Source: Paraescarpia echinospica (lineage: Eukaryota; Annelida; Polychaeta; Sabellida; Siboglinidae). From it: 64,000 nucleotides of DNA. The stretch lies in NCBI GenBank assembly GCA_020002185.1, contig CM034531.1, positions 44,078,599 through 44,142,598 on the forward strand, in the 5' to 3' direction. Positions within the stretch are counted from its first letter, which is position 1; each line of letters begins with the position of its first letter. The translations under genes were made by a program, and so were the position numbers. The notes under the pieces were generated by a model. It was not told the origin of the DNA and made no database searches. It saw nothing but the letters and a program-made list of their open reading frames with translations. This document shows positions 1-10,211 of this stretch, piece after piece.

Positions 1-1713
1 ATGCTGGTCATACGTGAAGTACTGATACATGCATGCTGGCCATACGTGAAGAATTGGTACATGCATGCTGGCCATACATGAAGTATTGGTACATGCATGC
101 TGGCCATACGTGAAGTATTGGTACATGCATGCTGGTCATACGTGAAGTACTGATACATGCATGCTGGTCATACGTGAAGAATTGGTACATGCATGCTGGC
201 CATACGTGATGTATTGGTACATGCATGCTGGTCATACGTGAAGTACTGATACATGCATGCTGGTCATACGTGAAGAATTGGTACATGCATGCTGGCCATA
301 CATGAAGAATTGGTACATGCATGCTGGCCATACGTGAAGTACTGATACATGCATGCTGGTCATACGTGAAGTACTGATACATGCATGCTGGTCATACGTG
401 AAGAATTGGTACATGCATGCTGGCCATACGTGAAGTATTGGTACATGCATGCTGGCCATACGTGAAGTATTTGTACATGCATGCTGGCCATACGTGAAGT
501 ACTGATACATGCATGCTGGTCATACGTGAAGTACTGATACATGCATGCTGGTCGTACGTGAAGAATTGGTACATGCATGCTGGCCATACGTGAAGTATTG
601 GTACATGCATGCTGGCCATATGTGAAGTATTTGTACATGCATGCTGGCCATACGTGAAGTACTGATACATGCATGCTGGTCATACGTGAAGTACTGATAC
701 ATGCATGCTGGTCATACGTGAAGAATTGGTACATGCATGCTGGCCATACGTGAAGAATTGGTACATGCATGCTGGCCATACGTGAAGTATTGGTACATGC
801 ATGCTGGCCATACGTGAAGTATTGGTACATTCATGCTGGTCATATGTGAAGTATTAGTACATGCGTGCTGGTCATATGTGAAGTATTAGTACATGCGTGC
901 TGGTCATATGTGAAGTATTGGTACATGCATGCTGGTCATATGTGAAGTATTGGTACATGCTTGCTGGTCATATGTGAAGTATTGGTACATGCATGCTGGT
1001 CATATGTGAAGTATTGGTACATGCATGCTGGTCATGTGTGAAGTATTGGTACATGCATGCTGGCCATACGTGAAGTATTGGTACATGCATGCTGGCCATA
1101 CGTGAAGTATTAGTACATGCGTGCTGGTCATATGTGAAGTATTGGTACATGCATGCTGGCCATACGTGAAGTATTGGTACATGCATGCTGGCCATATACG
1201 TGAAGTATTGGTACATGCATGCTGGTCATATGTGAAGTATCGGTACATGCGTGCTGGTCATATGTGAAGTATTGGTACATGCGTGCTGGTCATATGTGAA
1301 GTATTGGTACATGCATGCTGGTCATATGTGAAGTATTGGTACATGCGTGCTGGTCATACGTGAAGTATTGGTAGATGCGTGCTGGTCATACGTGAAGTAT
1401 TGGTAGATGCGTGCTGGTCATACGTGAAGTATTGGTACATGCATGCTGGTCATATGTGAAGTATTGGTACATGCATGCTGGTCATATGTGAAGTATTGGT
1501 ACATGCGTGCTGGCCATACGTGAAATATTGGTACATGCGTGCTGGTCATACATGAAGTATTGGTAGATGCATGCTGGTCATACGTGAAGTATTGGTACAT
1601 GCATGCTGGTCATACGTGAAGTATTGGTACATGCATGCTGGTCATACGTGAAGTATTGGTACATGCGTGCTGGTAATATGTGAAGTATTGGTACATGCGT
1701 GCTGGTCATATGT
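1..1713. repeat. 32-bp minisatellite, left arm
   Basis: More than 50 head-to-tail copies of a 32-bp unit (core atgctggtcatacgtgaagt, followed by a variable TACTGATACATGC or ATTGGTACATGC part), reaching the window edge. Variants differ at a few fixed positions (GGTC/GGCC, TACG/TATG, CATG/CGTG). Copies right of about 835 are more divergent. On the minus strand all three frames are largely open, because a stop is absent from the unit and 32 is not a multiple of 3. No spacers are present, so it is not a CRISPR array. Confidence 0.97.
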
Positions 1714-2874
1714 AATAAGTAATATTTAATGAATCTGTAACATATATATTATTTTAAATAGTAATTACATCCCAACTAACAAAGACATACGCTATTATCA
1801 CACCTTTTTAAAATCGCTTTCACTACCTAAATGAGTGACATGTAATTGTGAACTTTTCTGTAAAGCGCTTTGAACAGAACTAAGGGCTGAATACAGCGCT
1901 ACAGGGGTGTATATAAGAGCTTATTATTATTATTATTACTTTTCTATTATTGAAAACAATACAAACATATTAAATAAATTGGTTAGTTTGCATCTTATTC
2001 CAACTATTAGTATTATAAATTGTATGAATCTTTGTGGATTCAACTAATATAGAAGATAGTTATTAGCAATCCTTGGAACAAAAGAAAAACAAAATTGCAT
2101 TCCTTTGTGGATTATTTATTTGTTGTCAAGTTGTAGAAATAATTCTGCTGTAACGGTTATAGAGATCGAGTAAAAAGTAATAGATTGTGATTAATTTGAG
2201 AGTTAGTGTTAGTAATGAACCATCTATAGTACTTCAATGTCTAACCTTTTACTTATAATATAACAACAAAAAGTCCAGCCAGCTGACAAACTAGATCCTT
2301 GGATTGAATACAAAGTTTGGCAGGGTTTCGACACCATAATATGATGCGTAAACTCTTCTGAACCCAAACTAGAGTACAAACATTAGATAAGGCTGTTCAC
2401 GTGGCAGGGTTAGGGTACCAAAGGTTGGATTAGGGCTCAATACACCACCCTAAAACACGCCCTTTGTCATCTCAGCCATGTGCTACTTTGGGGGCCAGAC
2501 AGTTAATTTTAGATGTAAGTTACACCAATTCAGTGTATTTATTTAATTCCGAACGACTGTTGATAAACAGTGGTAAAAAGTATGCTAAATAAACATCAAA
2601 ATACATGTGGGAAACTAAAGTGAGCTCTTGCTTAGAATTACAACAATAGAACTGTTTAAGAATTGATTACATTTAATACTTTGTATGTGCTGCATTTACC
2701 ATAGAAGCAGTCGGCAGAGCATGCTTAGACCAACACGTAGATCCATATTGACAAGGTTATTAAATTTTATGTATCTTTTTCAAAATAAATGAACAATACC
2801 CGGTATACCTTTTTATATCCATATTTAACTTATTGAATCAAAGTATGGGGAGGAGCATGTAATACACATTGTAG
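1714..2874. other. No gene seen; contains a SINE-type tail
   Basis: AT-rich sequence with no convincing reading frame. At about 1855-1935 it carries a SINE or LINE 3'-tail motif: a TAAAGCGCTTTGAAC stretch, a TACAGCGCTAC stretch and a run of TTA triplets. The inverted partner is at about 11870-11950. The remainder is mirrored at 10930-12090. Confidence 0.6.
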
Positions 2875-3140
2875 TCCTCTATTCAAATTGCAAAAGTATG
2901 CAATTCAGTTAATTATGTCAGCTCCACACAGAGTGCACACAGACCAACTCTTCAAGAAGCTGTCCAGTTTACCAATAAGAAAAATCTACGAATACACAGT
3001 TGTACTGTATATGTATAAAATTGTTAAGAATATGTTTCCGCCGGTTATGACAAGGATGTACATTACAAATAACGAACTCCATAAACATTATGGAACTATA
3101 CAGCGACAACAGTGGATTGTAAGTATGCATCTGTAATGTT
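2875..3140 (+). pseudogene. LINE reverse-transcriptase C-terminal fragment (left arm)
   Basis: An 82-codon frame contains [34 protein letters not shown] and ELHKHYGT, a series typical of the region after the RT domain in CR1/Jockey-group non-LTR elements (AIR.I....HT..LF..L.IL.I..IY.Y...LFMYK). The upstream catalytic part is absent. It is an old 3' fragment inside the duplicated arm. Confidence 0.6.
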
Positions 3141-3592
3141 TAAATGTCAACTCAAGAAAATTTGTTTGGTCAATAATATTAATGACTTATACAAATAGCA
3201 CTCTTTGTTGCAATTTTAAATGAACTATTTATTAAAATAGTACTACTGTGCTTTATTTCTTCTTTCTTCAATTACACAAACTGTTATCTTCCAACATGAA
3301 ATTTACATATGTATTACATGTATTGTGAGGGCTAATCAGCCACCAGTGGCTTTATAGTTTATACCGTCATTATAGGAACTATGACAATCTGTGTATGTAA
3401 TCGAAACGAATGTAATGTATCATAGTTTCTATAATATACCATTATTATCATTATTAAAAAAGGCTGTGTGCATTACCTGCTGAAAGAAGTATCAAAGCAG
3501 AAGTGCCTACTTCCATACAACAGATTTAGTGTAATAGGAGTGATGTTCAGACAGAACAGACAGAGATCAACTATTAAACGGTCTCCACTCAC

Positions 3593-3729
3593 CAGGTGAA
3601 GAGGACAATGCAGATGACGAGGGTCATCACTCCAAAAGGGTGACTGGCACAGAAGAGACCGTGGTGGTAGAACAGCGTGGAGATCTTCTCCTGCGACCAC
3701 TTCCATGTCGACGGAGCGAACCCAAACAT
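3593..3729 (-). pseudogene. SCAP: Inverted second copy of SCAP coding exon 1
   Basis: The 137 coding bases are identical to those at 10075-10211, on the opposite strand, with the same acceptor. The donor reads gtgagt instead of gtaagt. It lies in the left arm of the inverted duplication (1-4862). It is either a genuine inverted partial duplication or, more likely, the other haplotype placed backwards during scaffolding. The next SCAP exon would be expected left of the window start if the arm is a haplotig. Confidence 0.85.
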
Positions 3730-3889
3730 GGCCGGCAAATCTGCAGTAGATATGTAACATGTGCAACTATAGTTTCACAGCTATAATTATGACTATGAGA
3801 CTTTTCAGATAACATCTGAATGGTATCATAACAAAACGCAATTTTTGAAATTTCACTCAAACAAGGACAAAACGTTTGCTTAAACACAT

Positions 3890-4310
3890 GTTGAGTTAGG
3901 ATATTATCTATTTTATCCAAAAACGTGACAAATCCCCTTTAAGCAATGTACACAAAAGAACGATTGTTTTTGAGATCAAAACACGATATATATCCATTTT
4001 CAGCCAATGAGCACCGTCTTGCCACATGTGCAGGTGCACAGAGTGATGGTGCGTGCGGTATGAATATATAGCGTTTTGATAACAACATTATTTAATATCA
4101 CTTTTTGCATACAAATTTTGGCTTCTTAATATACACCAACTTTATTTACAAGTATTTACTTAAACTTTGAGGATGAAACACATAAGTGATTATTGCTCAA
4201 AACCAAGAAATGTGTTTTGCCCTGAACCCTTCATTCGTTTCCTGTTACATAATCTCAAGTAATGTTAGGGTAGGAAGGACAGATTACATATTTCTATTGT
4301 TATTTTCCTG
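3890..4310 (-). repeat. Dispersed repeat, left-arm copy
   Basis: The inverted partner of 9490-9890. It includes the motif GGGGATTTGTCACGTTTTTGG and the segment related to 63480-63720. No coding potential seen. Confidence 0.55.
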
Positions 4311-4447
4311 GGGTGAAATATTTTAGTGTAGGTACATGCAACTGGGTGTTTTCTTGACCAGTAAGTTTTGGTTGAAAATGCGTTACCCACAATTTATACA
4401 GACCAATAAAATATGTATATGTATATATATATATATACACATATATA

Positions 4448-4575
4448 AAGTAAAGGTAAGATCTAGTTATATAGCACACTATCCAGTCCTCATGAATGCT
4501 CAAAGCGCTTTACACTTTACACCCTGGCAGACCTATTCAATCAAACACCATCTCGACATCTCTGGGAAGCATTCC
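4448..4575 (-). repeat. SINE 3' part, left arm
   Basis: Reverse complement of the conserved SINE body and tail: CTGCCAGGG..AAAGTGTAAAGCGCTTTGAG..CCTGAGGACTGGATA..GCTATATAAC. Partner of 9220-9345; the tRNA-derived head is missing. Confidence 0.7.
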
Positions 4576-4721
4576 TTTATACTTAACAGAAAAGCACAAC
4601 AAAATAATTTTCACCCAAGAAACAGTATTTAGGGATCGCCCCATGTTACACTCATAAATCAGGGATCCCACGTAGCAGAAAACAGTCCTGCACTTGAATA
4701 ACTATAACATTAGAGCTGCCT

Positions 4722-4862
4722 TTGATGGAGTGGCACCAGTTAAAAAAGGAACTATTTCTGTTCTTCATCCTTTGTCAGTGTCTCGTTGTATTTTTGGATC
4801 AGGCTGATACCCCTTTCCACCATGTTGTTTACTACTTGCATCCGAGAGGACTGATCCCGAAG
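4722..4862 (-). pseudogene. Truncated copy of mobile-type gene remnant (left arm)
   Basis: The reverse complement of the 3' half of the remnant at 8780-9058 (VVNNMVERGISLIQKYNETL part). The match is cut off by gap 1, so the 5' half is presumably inside the gap or missing. Confidence 0.6.
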
Positions 4863-5862
4863 NNNNNNNNNNNNNNNNNNNNNNNNNNNNNNNNNNNNNN
4901 NNNNNNNNNNNNNNNNNNNNNNNNNNNNNNNNNNNNNNNNNNNNNNNNNNNNNNNNNNNNNNNNNNNNNNNNNNNNNNNNNNNNNNNNNNNNNNNNNNNN
5001 NNNNNNNNNNNNNNNNNNNNNNNNNNNNNNNNNNNNNNNNNNNNNNNNNNNNNNNNNNNNNNNNNNNNNNNNNNNNNNNNNNNNNNNNNNNNNNNNNNNN
5101 NNNNNNNNNNNNNNNNNNNNNNNNNNNNNNNNNNNNNNNNNNNNNNNNNNNNNNNNNNNNNNNNNNNNNNNNNNNNNNNNNNNNNNNNNNNNNNNNNNNN
5201 NNNNNNNNNNNNNNNNNNNNNNNNNNNNNNNNNNNNNNNNNNNNNNNNNNNNNNNNNNNNNNNNNNNNNNNNNNNNNNNNNNNNNNNNNNNNNNNNNNNN
5301 NNNNNNNNNNNNNNNNNNNNNNNNNNNNNNNNNNNNNNNNNNNNNNNNNNNNNNNNNNNNNNNNNNNNNNNNNNNNNNNNNNNNNNNNNNNNNNNNNNNN
5401 NNNNNNNNNNNNNNNNNNNNNNNNNNNNNNNNNNNNNNNNNNNNNNNNNNNNNNNNNNNNNNNNNNNNNNNNNNNNNNNNNNNNNNNNNNNNNNNNNNNN
5501 NNNNNNNNNNNNNNNNNNNNNNNNNNNNNNNNNNNNNNNNNNNNNNNNNNNNNNNNNNNNNNNNNNNNNNNNNNNNNNNNNNNNNNNNNNNNNNNNNNNN
5601 NNNNNNNNNNNNNNNNNNNNNNNNNNNNNNNNNNNNNNNNNNNNNNNNNNNNNNNNNNNNNNNNNNNNNNNNNNNNNNNNNNNNNNNNNNNNNNNNNNNN
5701 NNNNNNNNNNNNNNNNNNNNNNNNNNNNNNNNNNNNNNNNNNNNNNNNNNNNNNNNNNNNNNNNNNNNNNNNNNNNNNNNNNNNNNNNNNNNNNNNNNNN
5801 NNNNNNNNNNNNNNNNNNNNNNNNNNNNNNNNNNNNNNNNNNNNNNNNNNNNNNNNNNNNNN
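4863..5862. other. Assembly gap 1 (exactly 1000 N)
   Basis: A run of exactly 1000 N. The round length implies an arbitrary scaffold spacer of unknown true size. It abuts the inner end of the left palindrome arm. Confidence 1.
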
Positions 5863-6043
5863 CGGCACGTTAGCCTATGAACTTTGAAGCACGTGTGGCT
5901 TGGCTGGCGGTGCCAGTGTTTTTAGGCTTTTACCGTTTTAGCCGAGCTCAACTCAAGTCAAGAGAAGAGTGAAAAGACTACACCTTTGTCGTGATAATCG
6001 ACAACTAACACCTTTCCTATTTTGCGGAGAAACACCGAAAGCG
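5863..6043 (+). promoter_or_regulatory. Possible 5' non-coding exon / promoter-proximal region of SCAP
   Basis: The first bases after gap 1 run to a strong donor (gcg|gtgagt, exon end at 6043) and have no long reading frame. The first coding exon of SCAP at 10064 starts with an acceptor only 11 nt before the ATG, so an upstream non-coding exon is required, and this is the best donor found upstream. A CACGTG E-box lies at 5890-5895. The true transcription start may be inside the N gap. This is inference from splice-signal logic; transcript data would decide. Confidence 0.35.
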
Positions 6044-7550
6044 GTGAGTGTTTTCTAATTGATGTAGTATATTTAAACGGATAAGCCTAAGGTAGCACGT
6101 TAATTTCATGATTAATACAGTCGCATTCAATTTCAGGGCAGGTTTAGGGATTTTTACTTGGTAATGGGTTTAGCCTTTACACTGGGCTTTACTTTAGCCT
6201 TTTTAAGTTTAGGCGTTGCCGTTGCACAGCGACAGTTCAATTCAGATGTCAATATTTTGTGTAGCATTATCTGAGTCGAGCTGTATTTGTGGCCGGGTGA
6301 TATATTCGTAATTAGGCATGACGCATCGATTCATGGGCGTATTCAGACTGGTTGAAACTGAAAGTGATCAGGAACGCAGTGGAACCAGGATTTCCCTTGG
6401 CTTCTTCCTCTTGATTTTGATTGTAACACTTTATTGTGGAAACCCAGCAGTAGAGGAATAACGTGAGAAATAACTCCAGTGTCCACCCTTCACAGCTGTG
6501 AGGGCGTGCATGGGAATAAAACACTTAAACAGTTACACATCGTAATAGTTGGGAAAGTAATAATAATACTTTAGTACAAAATATTATAAATATTCAGTTC
6601 CACTGGGTAAATCTAAACATGACTTCCAGCCTACCAACATTACTGGGAAAATGTCATAGTCCGCCAGTGTCACATATGGGCAAAAGCACAGTAATGCATT
6701 ACAAATTCGTGACACATGCATCACAAAACAAATGTATGTAATTCTTTTTGAAAGTTATCTATTTCATAAGTTAAGATATCTAACATTCACACAGTCACAT
6801 GAATATTATTTACATTTGTCTTTAATTTTTGGGAAAAATGTATGGTGACGTACTAAAAATGACATAAAAGTACTTATACACATTTACCAATCAGTGTTTT
6901 AAAAATTGCTTTCACAGACAGGGTTAGATATAAGATAATGTATCAAACCATTTAACACTATTCTCAAGGCATACTTACCAATTACTGACAATTTATACAA
7001 CATTCACCGTTACCTAGACCAAACGCTACTGCAAGAACAGTTGTAATGATCACTCAAAATGTTATTATTCACATAGTAGTTCACCAGCATAAATCTGTGA
7101 TTGCAACAACGTTTTCTAGCCATATATAAAATGACCCTTGTGAGCATGTCACAAAATAGTCATGCATTTTTCATTACATTTCGTCAGTTAAACATGAAAA
7201 TAGGAAAAACTAAACACGTTGACATAGCATAACTTGTTTTTCCTGTTACCTTAGCCTTTTAACTTATGACATTACAGAAGGGAAACATAGAATACATTCT
7301 TATAGTTGTTTATGGTGTGATTTGTAAACACTACAAAACCGTCCATGAAAATAATGCATTACCGTACTTTTGCCCATATACATATATGATTTGTAGTTAT
7401 ATATATTAGTGGTGCTAGAATCTGAACCGACTTGATTTAGCCTAAATTTAATACCCCAGACTTAGTGTTTTTATTCAATAATTCCACATCATTTCAGGTA
7501 TAAAGTGTTTATAATTGTCACCTCTTCCGGCAGTTTTGAGGTCCAAATAG
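6044..7550. other. SCAP 5' intron, nothing recognised
   Basis: AT-rich non-coding sequence inside the presumed first SCAP intron. Only short chance frames; no splice-flanked exon or repeat family was recognised. Confidence 0.5.
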
Positions 7551-7554
7551 CATG

Positions 7555-7895
7555 CTGACTTGTGCCAGTCTACGCCGCTGTGCACATGCGTTACCATGCG
7601 GTGTGCTTCAGATGAGCAACATCACATGTTGATGAAATCCGGGTGCTGTTTAGGCCTCAAACATGCACTAAGATACGACATTTTTATAATTATAATGTAA
7701 ATATTCCTGGGATGAGTTGGAATGAGGGAACTAACATACTGTGGTATCGAATTTAGGCAAAAATAATATAATTATAACAACAAAATCGAGGTGGGTCTGG
7801 ATTCTACACAAGTGCCAATGATTGCTTGTGGCTGAATGTGAGTGGTGTGTAAAGTGCTTTGAGCAATCCTGCAGACTGGATACTGCATCGCTCAT
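7555..7895. repeat. Dispersed repeat with SINE-type tail
   Basis: The stretch TGCTGTTTAGGCCTCAAACA, TGGGATGAG, AAAATCGAGGTGGG and GGATTCTACACAA recurs in the same order at 18110-18360. The last 45 bases (AAAGTGCTTTGAGCAATCCT, GACTGGATACTGCATCGCTC) are the SINE tail. Family unknown. Confidence 0.6.
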
Positions 7896-8779
7896 CTTAC
7901 TGACATATGCACTATTTGTCTATTACTACACAGTTTAGAACATTTTACCAATAATGAAATTTATTTTTATTTTTTGGAAGCACTTTCTTTTTAACCAACT
8001 TTCAGCCAGACATGGGTACACGCAGGTCCTCAATAGTGTCTGATAATATGATAATGTTTTACCATAATTATGTATAGCTTTTTGTCAGACTGTCTAACAA
8101 AACGTGTGTGTGTGCATGTGTGTGATATTTTTTATTCAGACAGCATAAATCCTACCACAACACAACACCTGTATTTGACAAGAAAAGAATGCTGTACAGT
8201 TATTGTGTCTAGACGTTTAATCACACATCTGTGCATGCATTTATGAATGAGCACATTGAAACACGACATCACTTACTTGACCTCAGGGAAATAAACCATC
8301 TGGTGTGTTGTTTCTAGAACTCTGTGCCTGCTATTAAATATGTTTCAACAAGACTACAACCCTAAGCAATAACTTCCAGTAACTATATATTATATTTAGA
8401 AAGTGTTTTTAACTAGATGTTTGGATTGAATGGCATGTAATTTCATACTTGTTGTTTGTAGTGTAGCTGGTTCAATGTTTTTATTATGTACTTGTTGATA
8501 CGTTGTGATAACTGGTACCCCTGGTAATTCAACTGCCCAGGGGTGTACTTATGCCAGTTTCTGGAATCATTCCATCTATTCATGTGGTGGACTGTAGGCA
8601 ATGACACAGTCACTGATAGGACAGTCAACATTGGTGTTAAAACTGGTCTGTCAATTACCGGGTACATATTTGTACTCTCCACATCTCCCACAGCTAAGGT
8701 TCCTAGTACTTTAAGTCACACAGGCCTATTATATAACCTACAGTGTCCGCGGTTATCCGGCCCTCCTCAACGTCTAGAG
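7896..8779. other. SCAP 5' intron, nothing recognised
   Basis: No coding or structural signal beyond a short TG microsatellite near 8105-8125. The frame from 8543 runs into the remnant at 8780 but its first part has no recognisable content. Confidence 0.45.
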
Positions 8780-9058
8780 ATCACAGATGAAGTGGAAGAC
8801 CTGAAGTTGGAGGACCTTGTAACAAAACGGACCAGTTCCTTCTTTGATATCTTGATGGAAGGAGGAAAAGCGAAATCTCAATCCTTCCTGGAGAAACCCC
8901 CCGTACAGTGGATGGACGAACCTTTTTTCAACTAACTTCGGGATCAGTCCTCTCGGATGCAAGTAGTAAACAACATGGTGGAAAGGGGTATCAGCCTGAT
9001 CCAAAAATACAACGAGACACTGACAAAGGATGAAGAACAGAAACAGTTCCTTTTTTAA
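8780..9058 (+). pseudogene. Remnant of a mobile-type gene family (LTKDEEQKQ family)
   Basis: A reading frame from about 8780 gives EVEDLKLEDLVTKRTSSFFD, then LEKPPVQWMDEPFF, a TAA stop at 8933-8935, and continues in the same frame with MQVVNNMVERGISLIQKYNE and TLTKDEEQKQFL before a final stop. The V.N...ERG..LI...N..LTKDEEQ pattern is common in multicopy uncharacterised invertebrate genes that I believe to be transposon-linked. It sits in the first SCAP intron, is intronless and contains a nonsense codon, so it is read as a pseudogene. The inner end of the right palindrome arm (8936) falls inside it. Confidence 0.55.
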
Positions 9059-9219
9059 CTGGTGCCACTCCATCAAAGGCAGCTCTAATGTTATAGTTAT
9101 TCAAGTGCAGGACTGTTTTCTGCTACGTGGGATCCCTGATTTATGAGTGTAACATGGGGCGACCCCTAAATACTGTTTCTTGGGTGAAAATTATTTTGTT
9201 GTGCTTTTCTGTTAAGTAT

Positions 9220-9345
9220 AAAGGAATGCTTCCCAGAGATGTCGAGATGGTGTTTGATTGAATAGGTCTGCCAGGGAGTAAAGTGTAAAGCGCTTTGAGC
9301 ATTCATGAGGACTGGATAGTGTGCTATATAACTAGATCTTACCTT
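9220..9345 (+). repeat. SINE 3' part, right arm
   Basis: Contains the shared SINE body (TGCTTCCCAGAGATGTCGAG, TCTGCCAGGGAGTAAAGTG) and tail (GCGCTTTGAGCATTCATGAG, GACTGGATAGTGTGCTATAT) seen complete at 24215-24535. The tRNA-related head is absent (5' truncated). Confidence 0.75.
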
Positions 9346-9489
9346 TACTTTATATATGTGTATATATAAATATATACATATACATATACATATTTTATTG
9401 GTCTGAATAAATTGTGGGTAACGCATTTTCAACCAAAACTTACTGGTCAAGAAAACACCCAGTTGCATGTACCTACACTAAAATATTTC

Positions 9490-9890
9490 ACCCCAGGAAA
9501 ATAACAATAGAAATATGTAATCTGTCCTTCCTACCCTAACATTACTTGAGATTATGTAACAGGAAACGAATGAAGGGTTCAGGGCAAAACACATTTCTTG
9601 GTTTTGAGGAATAATCACTTATGTGTTTCATCCTCAAAGTTTAAGTAAATACTTGTAAATAAAGTTGGTGTATATTAAGAAGCCAAAATTTGTATGCAAA
9701 AAGTGATATTAAATAATGTTGTTATCAAAACGCTATATATTCATACCGCACGCACCATCACTCTGTGCACCTGCACATGTGGCAAGACGGTGCTCATTGG
9801 CTGAAAATGGATATATATCGTGTTTTGATCTCAAAAACAATCGTTCTTTTGTGTACATTGCTTAAAGGGGATTTGTCACGTTTTTGGATA
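9490..9890 (+). repeat. Dispersed repeat upstream of SCAP coding exon 1
   Basis: The stretch GGGCAAAACACATTTCTTGG, TTTTGAGGAATAATCACTTA, a CATCCTCAAAGTTTAA motif and AAAGTGATATTAAAT recur with changes, in the same order, at 63480-63720. That collinearity marks a dispersed interspersed repeat. Family unknown. Confidence 0.55.
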
Positions 9891-10063
9891 AAATAGATAA
9901 TATCCTAACTCAACATGTGTTTAAGCAAACGTTTTGTCCTTGTTTGAGTGAAATTTCAAAAATTGCGTTTTGTTATGATACCATTCAGATGTTATCTGAA
10001 AAGTCTCATAGTCATAATTATAGCTGTGAAACTATAGTTGCACATGTTACATATCTACTGCAG

Positions 10064-10211
10064 ATTTGCCGGCCATGTTTGGGTTCGCTCCGTCGACATG
10101 GAAGTGGTCGCAGGAGAAGATCTCCACGCTGTTCTACCACCACGGTCTCTTCTGTGCCAGTCACCCTTTTGGAGTGATGACCCTCGTCATCTGCATTGTC
10201 CTCTTCACCTG
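10064..10211 (+). CDS. SCAP: SCAP coding exon 1 (start codon, TM1)
   Basis: Acceptor ctgcag at 10058-10063, ATG at 10075-10077, donor gtaagt at 10212. The exon encodes residues 1-45 plus two bases, including [16 protein letters not shown], which aligns with the EKISRAFYNHGLLCAS start of vertebrate SCAP, and most of TM1. An identical coding copy lies inverted at 3593-3729. Confidence 0.93.

Noticed and set aside
1..1713. Possible CRISPR-like array of 32-bp repeats
   Set aside because: Units are head to tail without spacers, in an animal genome.
4722..5873. Reading frames running through the N gaps (also around 27925-29096)
   Set aside because: They exist only because N is translated as X.
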